Source: an uncultured Pelagibacteraceae bacterium
Lineage (GTDB): Bacteria > Pseudomonadota > Alphaproteobacteria > Pelagibacterales > Pelagibacteraceae
Reading direction: 5' to 3'
DNA length: 64,000 bases
Assembly (NCBI GenBank): GCA_902579465.1
Contig: CACHGV010000006.1
Coordinates: forward strand, 1-64,000
Part shown: positions 34,075 to 43,139 of the stretch, piece by piece
Layout: each line of letters begins with the position of its first letter
Numbering within the stretch: the first letter of the stretch is position 1
The notes under the pieces: generated by a model
Database searches by the model: none
The model's input: the letters and a program-made list of their open reading frames with translations, nothing else
What the model was told of the DNA's origin: nothing
Made by a program: the position numbers and the translations under genes

Positions 34075-34823
34075 TTAAGTAAGTTAACTCCATTTTCGTC
34101 AAGTTGCAAAAAACCTGCCCCTTTCCTAATGTAAGATAAACCCTCTTTATGAAAATTTAAAGCTAACAATGATTGTCCTAATAAATTATTTAAAGTTCTA
34201 TTACTTGGGTATTTTGTGATTACTTTTGGAACAAAGTCTTGTATCTCATTTTTCTTACCTGTTTTAAATAAACATATTGTATATTTTTCACATATTTCTT
34301 CATGCCTTGCTTTTAAATTAATTATATTCTTATAGTAATCTAAAGCTTCAATATACTTTTCTAATAAAAAATACAGGCTTGCAAGATTGTAGCAAGCTTC
34401 AACATTATTTTTATTTAAATTTATAGATTTCTTATAATTTAGTATAGCCTCATCATATTTATTTAAAGCCTTTAGAGTACTTCCTAAATTATTAAATGCC
34501 TCAGAAAAATTTGAATTTAATTTTATAGCTTCTTCAAATGAGGTAACTGCTCGATTTAATTTTTTAAGCTTTTTTTGAATATTCCCTAAAGTATATAAAT
34601 TCTCTGCTGTCTTTTTAAATAAAATTAATTTTTCAAAGTAATTTTCTGCACCAGCAAAGTTTTGAAGATTTATAGACGCTAGTCCTAGCATAAATAATAG
34701 TTGTGCATCATTTTGTCTCTCTTTTAATAGATTTTCTCCGTCAACTATTACTTCTTGAAAATTTTTTTTTTTAAAAGAATTAAGAACTTTATCTTTTTGT
34801 TTTTCTAAATTATTTGAATTCAT
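34071..34823 (-). CDS. Tetratricopeptide repeat protein
   Basis: The 250-residue protein is made almost entirely of TPRs, clearest at SEAFNNLGSTLKALNKYDEA and VEACYNLASLYFLLEKYIEA, with consensus spacing of 34 residues. No catalytic domain or signal peptide. It resembles the TPR half of the TPR-sulfotransferase at 31802 and is translationally coupled to the oxygenase (4-base overlap). It diverges from the Lon-N gene with a gap of only 26 bases. Probable role is as a binding partner. Confidence 0.88.
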   Translation of the reverse strand: MNSNNLEKQKDKVLNSFKKKNFQEVIVDGENLLKERQNDAQLLFMLGLASINLQNFAGAENYFEKLILFKKTAENLYTLGNIQKKLKKLNRAVTSFEEAIKLNSNFSEAFNNLGSTLKALNKYDEAILNYKKSINLNKNNVEACYNLASLYFLLEKYIEALDYYKNIINLKARHEEICEKYTICLFKTGKKNEIQDFVPKVITKYPSNRTLNNLLGQSLLALNFHKEGLSYIRKGAGFLQLDENGVNLLK

Positions 34824-34849
34824 TGTTAAGATGTTATAATTTAAATTTT

Positions 34850-35491
34850 ATGAAAAAAGAAGATCTTCCAAAAATATTACCTGTTTTCCCTCTATCCAAT
34901 TTTATTATATTTCCACGTACTACTGTTCCATTGAATATTTTTGAACCTCGCTATATTCAAATGATAGATAAAAGTATGAAAAGTGATCGTATGATAGGCA
35001 TGATTCAACCAAAAAAAACTGGTGAATTAAAAAAACCTGATTTACATGATGTAGGTTGCGTTGGAAAAATAACTAGCTTTAATGAAACAGATGATGGGAG
35101 ATATTTAATAATTTTGAATGGCATATGCAGGTTTAAAATCATGAAAGAAGTAAATAATGGTAACTTGTATAGAGAATGTGAAGTTAAATATGATGATTTT
35201 TCTAATGATTTAATCGAAAAATCAGATGAAATAAAATTTTCAGATTTAAAGTTAATATTTCTGAATCTAAAAAGTCTTTTTAAAAAGCAAGGATACGAAA
35301 TTAATTGGAAAGAGATTGAAAAGCAAAGTTTAGATCAAACCATCAATACTTTGTCGATGGCATCCCCGTTTTCATTAGAGGAGAAGCAAGTTTTACTTGA
35401 AAGCAAAGACTTAAATTTAAGAAAAGAGAAGTTAGAAGAAATTTTAAATACTTATATTTTAGACAACTTTAACAATAAAACTTTACAATAA
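34850..35491 (+). CDS. Lon N-terminal (substrate-binding) domain protein
   Basis: This 213-residue protein matches the LON_substr_bdg domain without the AAA+ or protease parts. Family features are LPVFPLSNFIIFPRTTVPLN, IFEPRYIQMI and GCVGKITSF. Homologs start near MKKEDLPKILPVF, so I used the ATG at 34850 rather than one at 34814. Stand-alone Lon-N proteins occur in most alphaproteobacteria; their function is not settled. It converges on the UbiH-like gene. Confidence 0.92.
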   Translation: MKKEDLPKILPVFPLSNFIIFPRTTVPLNIFEPRYIQMIDKSMKSDRMIGMIQPKKTGELKKPDLHDVGCVGKITSFNETDDGRYLIILNGICRFKIMKEVNNGNLYRECEVKYDDFSNDLIEKSDEIKFSDLKLIFLNLKSLFKKQGYEINWKEIEKQSLDQTINTLSMASPFSLEEKQVLLESKDLNLRKEKLEEILNTYILDNFNNKTLQ

Positions 35492-35498
35492 TAAAAAT

Positions 35499-36560
35499 TT
35501 AATTAGACAAAATTGTTGCATATTTATTCAAAAGCTTATTTCCTTTTAACAGTTTAAAAATAGGCTCTGATAAATTATTTTTTAACTTACTATCAAGTTT
35601 AAAAAAAGTATTTATTGTATCTATTCCTAATCCATAGATAAAATTTAAATGTTTATTTTTTTCTTGAAATTTTTGAGCAATTATTTCACCATCGTTGATA
35701 CCTAATTTAATATTTTCATTTAAAATATTTGATAGAGATTTAATATCTCTAATCGTCATATTGAAACCTTGTCCTGCCAATGGGTGAACTTTATGTATCA
35801 AGTCTCCGAAGGATAGAATGTTTTTAAATATATAATCTCGAAGGACTAAAAACTTAATGCCAACAGACTCAACATCACTAATTTTATTTATCTTATATTG
35901 ATGATTATATTTATTAATGATTTGAAGAAGACTTAATTTGTCTATTAGTTTTGTTGAATTATTTGAGAATACAATTGAAGTTTGATAATTGGATAAAGGA
36001 AGGAATGCTATAGGACCTTTTTTTGTAAAAATTTGAGTTGCAATTTTATTTTCGATTTTTTTATGATCAATTATTGCTGTATGAGCTAAAGATTTATATT
36101 TTTTTTCTATTTTTTTTTGAAAATATTTTTTTGTTATTGGATTATTTTGTTCTGAGTTAATAATTAAATCATAGTTCAGTTTCCTAATAATGCCTAAATT
36201 ATAATTTTTAAGTTGAATAAATTTTAAAAATTTATTTTTTCTCATTAAATTATATAATGAACTATATTTTAATAAGTAGAAATTTCTTTGATTGTTATTT
36301 TTAAACTCAAATAACTCTGATGATTTTTTTTTATCAGAATAAATTTTAATTTTTTCTGTCGGCCATCCTAAGTTAGAAATTCCTTTTATATTTTCTTTTA
36401 AAAATTTATAATTTTCATTTGATATAGCAATTGTTCTAACTGTATTTGTTAATATTGATGGTTTAGCTTGAGAGACAATGTCAACATTGATCTTTTTCTT
36501 AAGTAATACATTTGCCAAAACTAAATTTGTTAAATTATTTCCTAATAGACAAATATTCAT
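35499..36560 (-). CDS. Divergent UbiH-family FAD monooxygenase (ubiquinone biosynthesis type)
   Basis: The roughly 353-residue protein aligns with ubiquinone-biosynthesis hydroxylases: LSFGDLIHKVHPLAGQGFNM (about 255-275) is the second FAD signature, followed by TIRDIKSLSNIL. The N-terminal dinucleotide-binding GxGxxG is degenerate (LLGNNLTN), and Lys/Asn dominate. It may still be functional or may have changed role. The ATG at 36560 begins MNICLLGNNL; an upstream in-frame ATG at 36584 adds eight residues. It diverges from ftsK. Confidence 0.78.
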   Translation of the reverse strand: MNICLLGNNLTNLVLANVLLKKKINVDIVSQAKPSILTNTVRTIAISNENYKFLKENIKGISNLGWPTEKIKIYSDKKKSSELFEFKNNNQRNFYLLKYSSLYNLMRKNKFLKFIQLKNYNLGIIRKLNYDLIINSEQNNPITKKYFQKKIEKKYKSLAHTAIIDHKKIENKIATQIFTKKGPIAFLPLSNYQTSIVFSNNSTKLIDKLSLLQIINKYNHQYKINKISDVESVGIKFLVLRDYIFKNILSFGDLIHKVHPLAGQGFNMTIRDIKSLSNILNENIKLGINDGEIIAQKFQEKNKHLNFIYGLGIDTINTFFKLDSKLKNNLSEPIFKLLKGNKLLNKYATILSN

Positions 36561-36623
36561 AATATTATTTAATTTTATCAACAAAAATTAAATGATACAA
36601 AGTGACAAATCATTAATAGCAAA

Positions 36624-38711
36624 ATGAAAATTAAAAATTTATTAGATAATACCACCAGTTTTCTATTTAAAAGATTATCTGAACTAATAGGTTTGGCTTT
36701 ATTTTGTTTATCTATATTACTCTTAGCATCATTATTAAGCTACTCACCAGAGGACCCTAACTTCATTTTTCCAGAGAATACAGAAATTAAGAATTTATTA
36801 GGTGCAAAAGGTAGCTATACCTCCGATATTTTATTTCAATCAGTTGGTTTAATATCATTATTAGTACCAATTTCTTTTTTTTTTATATCTCTCTCAGTAA
36901 TAATTGACAAAAAAATTTTACATATTTTTGAAAGTTTATTTTTTATAATTCTATATTCAATTACTGGAGCATTATTCTTTACAGTCTTCCATACAGAATC
37001 ATACTGGCTTACAATTAATGGAAATAATGGATTTTTAGGCAATTTATTTGAAGAGACTTTTTTTATAAACTTAATAAACTTAAATAATCAAGTAAGTTAT
37101 ATTATTTTAATAATTTTAATATTATTATTTTTTCTTCTAAGTATTAATTTTAAGTTTAGATATTTAAAATTTGTAATTACAATTTTCTCTAGATCTAAAA
37201 AATCACCTTCTAAAGGTGTTGTTGAAAATTATAGTGAGAATTTATTAGATGAAACTGAATATGTTAACACTGAAACTAGAATCCAAGAAAATTTTTCATT
37301 TGATAAAAATACTACAAGCTCAGATAAAAAAGTTATTAAATATAAATTACCTTCTTTAAATTTTTTGAATAGCCCTTCAAAAAAAGATAAAAATTTATCT
37401 GAAAATAAAATTGATGAAAAAACGTTAGAAAAAATTTTATTAGATTTTGGAGTAGAAGGAGAAGTTAAAAAGGTAAGTCAAGGTCCTGTTGTTACATTGT
37501 ATGAGTTTGAACCTGCTCCAGGTGTTAAAGTATCAAAAATAATTAATCTGTCTGAGGATATTGCTAGAAATACAAGTTCAGAGTCTGCTAGAATTGCAAC
37601 AATTCCTGGAAGCAATACTATAGGAATTGAATTACCTAAACCTCTTCGGGAAAATGTTTTCTTAAGTGAAATTATTTCTGACTCTAGTTATAAAAAGAAA
37701 GACATAAAGCTTCCAATTGCTCTTGGAAAAAGTATTTCTGGATTGCCAATAACTGGTGATTTAAGCAGTATGCCTCATTTGCTTATAGCTGGTACAACAG
37801 GTTCTGGTAAATCAGTTTGTATCAATACAATTATTTTATCCCTTTTATACAAACACTCCCCAGAAAAATGTAAATTTATATTAATCGATCCTAAAATGTT
37901 AGAATTATCAACATACGAAGGAATACCTCATTTACTTTGTCCAGTAATTACAGAGGCAAAACGAGCTGCTTCAGTTTTAGGTTGGGTTGTTAAAGAAATG
38001 GAAAATAGATATAAATTAATGACCAAAGTTGGTGTGAGAAATATTGATGGATATAACGAAAAACACAAGATTTCTATGCCTTATATCGTTGTAATTGTTG
38101 ATGAAATGTCAGATTTAATGTTAGTAGCCGGAAAGGATATAGAAAATTATATTCAAAAGCTTTCTCAAATGGCAAGAGCAGCAGGTATACATATCATAAT
38201 GGCTACACAAAGACCTAGTGTTGATGTAATCACAGGAACAATAAAAGCTAATTTTCCAACTAGAATATCATTTCAAGTTACATCTAAAATAGATAGTAGA
38301 ACAATTCTTGGTGAACAAGGTGCTGAGCAGCTTCTTGGAAGAGGAGATATGCTTTACATGACGTCTGCAAATAGAATGACAAGAATTCATGCACCATTTG
38401 TATCAGAGGGTGAAATCGAGAAAATAAATAATTTTTTAAGAAATCAAGCCGAACCTGATTATGTTGATGAAATTCTTAATTTTGCAGATGAAAAAGAAAA
38501 TAATGGTGACTCAAAAGATAATGAAAACCTTGATGAATTATATAATACTGCACTTGAAATTGTAAAATCTGAAAGAAAAGCATCAACATCTTTTTTACAA
38601 AGAAAACTTCAAATTGGTTATAATAGAGCAGCTAGAATAGTTGATCAAATGGAAGCAAACGGAGAAGTAAGTCAAGCAAATCATGTTGGCAAAAGGGAAG
38701 TTCTCAAATGA
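36624..38711 (+). CDS. ftsK: DNA translocase FtsK
   Basis: FtsK pumps DNA at the septum and activates XerCD at dif. The 695-residue protein has four N-terminal membrane helices (about 20-180), a short low-complexity linker (about 195-265), then the motor: Walker A GTTGSGKSVCIN, Walker B VVIVDEMSDLM, and the C-terminal gamma winged-helix (YNTALEIVKSERKASTSFLQ onward). The linker is much shorter than in E. coli, as expected for a compact genome. It overlaps the lolA start by 4 bases. Confidence 0.97.
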   Translation: MKIKNLLDNTTSFLFKRLSELIGLALFCLSILLLASLLSYSPEDPNFIFPENTEIKNLLGAKGSYTSDILFQSVGLISLLVPISFFFISLSVIIDKKILHIFESLFFIILYSITGALFFTVFHTESYWLTINGNNGFLGNLFEETFFINLINLNNQVSYIILIILILLFFLLSINFKFRYLKFVITIFSRSKKSPSKGVVENYSENLLDETEYVNTETRIQENFSFDKNTTSSDKKVIKYKLPSLNFLNSPSKKDKNLSENKIDEKTLEKILLDFGVEGEVKKVSQGPVVTLYEFEPAPGVKVSKIINLSEDIARNTSSESARIATIPGSNTIGIELPKPLRENVFLSEIISDSSYKKKDIKLPIALGKSISGLPITGDLSSMPHLLIAGTTGSGKSVCINTIILSLLYKHSPEKCKFILIDPKMLELSTYEGIPHLLCPVITEAKRAASVLGWVVKEMENRYKLMTKVGVRNIDGYNEKHKISMPYIVVIVDEMSDLMLVAGKDIENYIQKLSQMARAAGIHIIMATQRPSVDVITGTIKANFPTRISFQVTSKIDSRTILGEQGAEQLLGRGDMLYMTSANRMTRIHAPFVSEGEIEKINNFLRNQAEPDYVDEILNFADEKENNGDSKDNENLDELYNTALEIVKSERKASTSFLQRKLQIGYNRAARIVDQMEANGEVSQANHVGKREVLK

Positions 38712-39268
38712 AAAAATATTTAATTTTTTTTTTTATTTTATTTTTTAATTTAAATGCACAAAGTTCTATAAATCAAGAAATTATAAGTCACTTAAAAAAA
38801 ATAAACTCTTTAGAATTTAAATTTATACAAAAAATAGATAATAATAATATTGAACAAGGTGAATGTATTATTTTATATCCCAAAAAAATTCTTTGTAAGT
38901 ATTATGATATTTATAATAAAATCCTAGTTTCGAATGGTAAATCTTTAGTTATTAATTCAGATAAAATCAAAAATTATTATAGATATCCTTTAGATAAAAC
39001 ACCTTTAAATTTTATTTTAGATAAAAAGTTTTTAATTTCAAAAATGAAAGAAGTAGAAAATGACAAAAATTATCCTTTTTATTATGTATTCAATTTTGAA
39101 TTTGAAAATAATCTAATTAAAGTTTTCTTTGATAAGGGAAGTTTAGATTTAATAGGTTGGGAGACAAAAGACATATACCAAAATCTAATACAGACTTTTT
39201 TAAGTGATATTAATATTAATATTAATGTTGAAGAAAAAATATTTTCTTTGCAAAAATATATTAATTAA
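38708..39268 (+). CDS. lolA: Outer-membrane lipoprotein carrier protein LolA family
   Basis: LolA carries lipoproteins across the periplasm from LolCDE to LolB. The 186-residue protein has an N-terminal signal peptide (about 1-18) and a beta-strand-rich domain with KFIQKIDNNNIEQGECIILYPKK. Sequence conservation is low, but the position right after ftsK, as in many alphaproteobacteria, supports it. It overlaps the convergent GNAT gene by 8 bases. Confidence 0.82.
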   Translation: MKKYLIFFFILFFNLNAQSSINQEIISHLKKINSLEFKFIQKIDNNNIEQGECIILYPKKILCKYYDIYNKILVSNGKSLVINSDKIKNYYRYPLDKTPLNFILDKKFLISKMKEVENDKNYPFYYVFNFEFENNLIKVFFDKGSLDLIGWETKDIYQNLIQTFLSDINININVEEKIFSLQKYIN

Positions 39269-39773
39269 CCTCAACATTTATTTTTTCAGATTTAAATACC
39301 TGCATTCCTCTGGCTAAATAATTTTTAATTGCATTTTCATGATCTAGTGAACAAGTGTGGAGCCAAACTCTTGTCATACCTTCCTCAAATAATTTATGAA
39401 TAGCCTGAGTAAGAAGGTAGCCTCCACATTTCTTTCCAAAATATTCCTCCAAAATACCAAAATATGCGATTTCAGAATGTTTATGGTCAAGATCATGGAT
39501 AGTTTCATAATATCCAGCTAAGTTGTTATTATCCTTTAAAATAAAGGTTTTTATTCTAGGATTTTCAACATACTCAATCCATTTTTTATCACTCCAGGCT
39601 AATCTATCTATCCATCTATGCTTTCTTCCAATTTGCTTATAGAAAAATTTGTTTAGATGAAAATCTGGTGGGTCTACTTCAGTAATTTTAAAGTTTGAGC
39701 CTGGGCTTTTTGAACGGTTTAGATCACTTATTGAATTTATTTCTAAAAAACTTCTGTCTACATTTATTTTCAC
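39261..39773 (-). CDS. GNAT family N-acetyltransferase
   Basis: This 170-residue protein has the GNAT fold: AGYYETIHDLDHKHSEIAYFGILEEYFGKKCGGYLLTQAIH holds the acetyl-CoA loop (positions about 86-126; key GKKCGGYL), followed by RVWLHTCSLDHENAIKNYLARG with the later conserved NA-x-x-x-Y. The acceptor is unknown. It is the last gene of the run from hisB, overlapping the hinT-like gene by 4 bases. Confidence 0.85.
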   Translation of the reverse strand: MKINVDRSFLEINSISDLNRSKSPGSNFKITEVDPPDFHLNKFFYKQIGRKHRWIDRLAWSDKKWIEYVENPRIKTFILKDNNNLAGYYETIHDLDHKHSEIAYFGILEEYFGKKCGGYLLTQAIHKLFEEGMTRVWLHTCSLDHENAIKNYLARGMQVFKSEKINVEVN

Positions 39774-40135
39774 GAGACCATTTTACCTATTTTCTCTCCA
39801 CCAAACAAATGAAAATGCAGATGTGGAACTTCTTGTCCTCCATCTTCACTTATATTTGCTAGCGCTCTATATCCTTTGCCAGTATCAACAGATATATTTA
39901 ATTTCCTTGCTACAATATTTATACCTTTTAATAATCCAACCATTTCATCAGGAGATGCGTTTTGACTAAAATCATCTAAGTCAACATATTTTCCTTTTGG
40001 AATTACCAAAGCATGAATTTTTTTTTGAGGATTTATATCATAAAAAGATAAAACAAATTCATCCTCGTAAATTTTATTACAAGGTATTTCATTCCTTAAT
40101 ATTTTTGCAAATATATTATTATTATCGTAACTCAT
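39770..40135 (-). CDS. HIT-family nucleotide hydrolase (HinT-like)
   Basis: The 121-residue protein is a histidine-triad hydrolase: the active-site motif is VPHLHFHLFGG near the C-terminus, and FAKILRNEIPCNKIYEDE at the start is typical of HinT. Members hydrolyse purine nucleotide phosphoramidates such as acyl- and aminoacyl-AMP. It is 2 bases from mtkB; the operon position does not point to a specific substrate. Confidence 0.95.
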   Translation of the reverse strand: MSYDNNNIFAKILRNEIPCNKIYEDEFVLSFYDINPQKKIHALVIPKGKYVDLDDFSQNASPDEMVGLLKGINIVARKLNISVDTGKGYRALANISEDGGQEVPHLHFHLFGGEKIGKMVS

Positions 40136-40137
40136 GG

Positions 40138-41025
40138 TTACATTTTTTCTAAAACTGATTTAACTGTATCACCCATAACAGATGGATTTTTAGAAATCGT
40201 AATTCCACATTCTTTAAGAATTTCAACTTTTTCAATTGCACTTTCTCCATAAGCTGAAACTATTGCCCCTGCATGACCCATCACTCTTCCTTTTGGTGCA
40301 GTTAATCCTGCTATATAAGCAATAACTGGTTTCTTCATATTTTCTTTTGCAAATTCTCCTGCAGCCACTTCTTGTGGACCACCAATTTCACCAATCATTA
40401 ATATTGCATCTGTCTCATCATCAGTTTCAAACTTTTCAATTATATCTCTAAATGAGCTACCATTAATTGGGTCACCTCCAATTCCTACACTTGTTGAAAC
40501 ACCTATATTTAAATTTTTAAGTTGTTGAGCGGCTTCATAACCTAATGTACCTGATCTACTTATAATTCCAATTCTACCTTCTTTATAAATATGACCTGGC
40601 ATTATTCCTAGCATTGATTTTCCAGGACTAATAATTCCAGCACAGTTTGGTCCAACTAATGTCATTTTAGAACTTTTAGTGTATCTTCTCATGTACCTTT
40701 TTATTCTGATCATGTCGTGAGAAGGTATTCCATCAACTATAGCTACACATATTTTTATTCCGGCATCTGCTGCTTCCATTGCTGAGTCTGCTGCAAAAGC
40801 TGGGGGTACAAATAAAATTGAAGCGTCGGCACCTGTTTCGTTCACAGCATCTTTAACTGTATTAAATACAGGTAAATTTAAATGTTTTGAGCCTCCTTTT
40901 CCTGGAGTAACTCCACCAACTACATTTGAGCCATATTTTATCATCTCATCTGCATGAAAAGAGCCCATTTTCCCTGTAAAACCTTGAATAATTATCTTAC
41001 TATTTTTATCAACTAATACAGTCAT
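40138..41025 (-). CDS. mtkB: Malate-CoA ligase (malate thiokinase) alpha subunit
   Basis: The 295-residue subunit belongs to the succinyl-CoA synthetase alpha family but reads closer to MtkB of serine-cycle methylotrophs than to SucD. MtkB-like stretches are IKYGSNVVGGVTPGKGG, RIKRYMRRYTK, GPNCAGIISPGKSMLGIMPG and SVGIGGDPINGSSF, with a phospho-His in GRVMGHAGAIV. The enzyme makes malyl-CoA from malate, CoA and ATP. It follows mtkA by 3 bases and mcl is one gene upstream, a metabolic match. Succinyl-CoA ligase remains the alternative; a comparison with a second sucCD elsewhere in the genome would decide. Confidence 0.85.
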   Translation of the reverse strand: MTVLVDKNSKIIIQGFTGKMGSFHADEMIKYGSNVVGGVTPGKGGSKHLNLPVFNTVKDAVNETGADASILFVPPAFAADSAMEAADAGIKICVAIVDGIPSHDMIRIKRYMRRYTKSSKMTLVGPNCAGIISPGKSMLGIMPGHIYKEGRIGIISRSGTLGYEAAQQLKNLNIGVSTSVGIGGDPINGSSFRDIIEKFETDDETDAILMIGEIGGPQEVAAGEFAKENMKKPVIAYIAGLTAPKGRVMGHAGAIVSAYGESAIEKVEILKECGITISKNPSVMGDTVKSVLEKM

Positions 41026-41028
41026 GAT

Positions 41029-42192
41029 TTATTTGTTTAATGCTGCAACTGCTTTATTAGCTGCATCCTCTAGAGTATTTGCTTCTATATAATTTATTTT
41101 ACTATCTTTTAAAATTTTATTTCCTTTTTCTACATTAGTACCTGCTAAACGTATGACTAATGGAACTTTAATCTCAATTTTTTTAAGGGCATCTACAATA
41201 CCTTCTGCAACCCAATCACATCTATTTATACCAGCAAAAATGTTTACAAGAATTACTTTAACTTTTTCGTCCATTGTAACTAATTTGAATGCTTTAACTA
41301 TTTTTTCTGGTGTTGCGCCACCCCCAACATCTAGAAAGTTTGCAGGGGTACCTCCAGCTAATTTAATCATGTCCATGGATGCCATCGCAAGACCTGCACC
41401 ATTAATAATATTACCTATGTTCCCATCTAAACTGACATAGTTTAAACCTCTATCGGAGGCAAATATTTCTTTTGAATCTTCTTGTGTTTTATCTCTTAGT
41501 TCGGAAACTTGACTTCGTCTAAACATTGCATTGTTATCAAAACTCATTTTACAATCTAAAGCTAAAATTTGTTTTTGTTTAGAAATAACTAATGGATTAA
41601 CTTCTACCATTGTTGCATCTAATTCACTGAAAGCTTTATAACATCCAATAATAGTATCAGATGCTCTTCTAATTAATTCCGGTTCTATACCAAGACCAAA
41701 TGCCAATTCTCTAGCTTGGAAATTTTGCATCCCTACAGCTACTTCAATTTTTGATCTTATTATTGTTTCTGGTTTTTCCTTTGAAATTTCTTCAACACTC
41801 ATTCCACCTTCTGTTGAGGCTACAACCATAATACTCTCTGAACTTCTATCAAAAACTAATCCTAAATATAATTCCTTTTCAATATCTGTAGCTTCTTCAA
41901 TATAAATTCTGTTTACAATTTTTCCTTCAGGTCCTGTTTGATTTGTAACTAATTTTTTTCCTAATAATTTATCTGTTGCTTGAGCAACTTCTAATGGTGT
42001 ATTGCAAACAATTATCCCTCCAGCTTTTCCCCTAGCACCAGAATGAATTTGTGCTTTCACAACCCACCTTGATCCACCAATTTCTCTAGCTTTATTCTCA
42101 GCATTTTCTGGACTGTAAACTATTCCACCTCTAGGAATTGTTACCCCAAAGTTTGAAAGTATTTTCTTTGCTTGGTATTCGTGAATGTCCAT
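41029..42192 (-). CDS. mtkA: Malate-CoA ligase (malate thiokinase) beta subunit
   Basis: The 387-residue ATP-grasp subunit matches MtkA. It begins MDIHEYQAKKILSNFGVTIP, has VVKAQIHSGARGKAGGI for nucleotide binding, and SKEKPETIIRSKIEVAVGMQ followed by NFQARELAFGLGI. INGAGLAMASMDMIKLAGG and FAGINRCDWVAEGIVDALK follow. The pattern NRCDWVAEG matches MtkA as I recall it. It stands between mcl (8 bases upstream) and mtkB. With MtkB it forms the ATP-dependent malate thiokinase. SucC is the fallback call. Confidence 0.86.
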   Translation of the reverse strand: MDIHEYQAKKILSNFGVTIPRGGIVYSPENAENKAREIGGSRWVVKAQIHSGARGKAGGIIVCNTPLEVAQATDKLLGKKLVTNQTGPEGKIVNRIYIEEATDIEKELYLGLVFDRSSESIMVVASTEGGMSVEEISKEKPETIIRSKIEVAVGMQNFQARELAFGLGIEPELIRRASDTIIGCYKAFSELDATMVEVNPLVISKQKQILALDCKMSFDNNAMFRRSQVSELRDKTQEDSKEIFASDRGLNYVSLDGNIGNIINGAGLAMASMDMIKLAGGTPANFLDVGGGATPEKIVKAFKLVTMDEKVKVILVNIFAGINRCDWVAEGIVDALKKIEIKVPLVIRLAGTNVEKGNKILKDSKINYIEANTLEDAANKAVAALNK

Positions 42193-42200
42193 AATTTTAT

Positions 42201-43139
42201 TTATTTATTATGGATTAAGTTATCTATATTTACAATGTTTTCAGCCATTCTAGCAGATGCAGCATCTATCATCCTGCCATCAAGTTGAGCAGCTCCTTTG
42301 CCTTCTTTAGCAGCCTTTTCTAGCTCTTCTAAGATCCTTTTAGCTTTAGTAACCTCTGCCTCTGGTGGAGAGAATACATTGTTTGCCAATTCAATTTGCG
42401 AAGGATGTATTGCCCATTTACCCTCAATACCAATTGCAGCACCTCTTTTAGCAGCTGCTGTATAGGCATCTGGATCATTAAAATCTCCAAACGGTCCATC
42501 AATAGCTCTTATTCCATATGCTCTACAAGTCATAACTAGTTCAGATAAACCATGATGCCACTGATCACCTGGATAATTTTCATTAAGTCCACCTATAACT
42601 GTAGTTCGTGCTCTCAAGCTTGCTGCATAATCTGCTACACCAAAATGTAATGCCTCTAATCTTTCACTTGAGGTTGCAATTTCTTTAATATTCGACATTC
42701 CTAAAGCAGTCTCAATTAAACATTCAATTCCAATTTTATTTTTTATTTTTTTATTTGTTTCAATTTGAGTTAATAAACAATCAACCATATAAATATCACT
42801 TGCAGTTCCAGCTTTTGGAACTAAAATTGTATCTACGTTTTCTCCAGCTTGTTCAACAATCTCGATTAAATCTGAATACATGTAATGAGTATCTAAACTA
42901 TTTATTCTTACTGAAATAGTTTTGCCACTACCTCTCCAATCCATTTCATTTAAAGATTTAACAACATTTGCTCTAGCAGTAATTTTATCATTGGGAGAAA
43001 CTGCATCTTCTAAATCTAAAAAAACATAATCTGCTGCAGAACTGAGAGCTTTATCAAACATTTTAGGTGATGAACCTGGAACTGCTAATTCACTTCTTTG
43101 TAATCTAGATCTTGCAGGTTTATAAAATTTATGGCTCAT
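42201..43139 (-). CDS. mcl: L-malyl-CoA / beta-methylmalyl-CoA lyase (CitE-like)
   Basis: The 312-residue enzyme of the HpcH/HpaI-CitE lyase family cleaves malyl-CoA to acetyl-CoA and glyoxylate, reversibly. Recognised stretches are RSELAVPGSSPKMFDKALSS, DYVFLDLEDAVSPNDK with the metal-binding Glu/Asp, SVRINSLDTHYMYSDLIE, ECLIETALGMSN, and RAIDGPFGDFNDPDAYT. These match malyl-CoA lyases rather than citrate lyase beta. It overlaps hisE as ATGA, so it is co-translated with the histidine operon, and precedes mtkA and mtkB. Confidence 0.9.
   Translation of the reverse strand: MSHKFYKPARSRLQRSELAVPGSSPKMFDKALSSAADYVFLDLEDAVSPNDKITARANVVKSLNEMDWRGSGKTISVRINSLDTHYMYSDLIEIVEQAGENVDTILVPKAGTASDIYMVDCLLTQIETNKKIKNKIGIECLIETALGMSNIKEIATSSERLEALHFGVADYAASLRARTTVIGGLNENYPGDQWHHGLSELVMTCRAYGIRAIDGPFGDFNDPDAYTAAAKRGAAIGIEGKWAIHPSQIELANNVFSPPEAEVTKAKRILEELEKAAKEGKGAAQLDGRMIDAASARMAENIVNIDNLIHNK

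Noticed and set aside
40138-42192. Default call of succinyl-CoA ligase sucC/sucD
   Set aside because: Motifs and the neighbouring malyl-CoA lyase fit malate-CoA ligase better; succinyl-CoA ligase is kept as an alternative.
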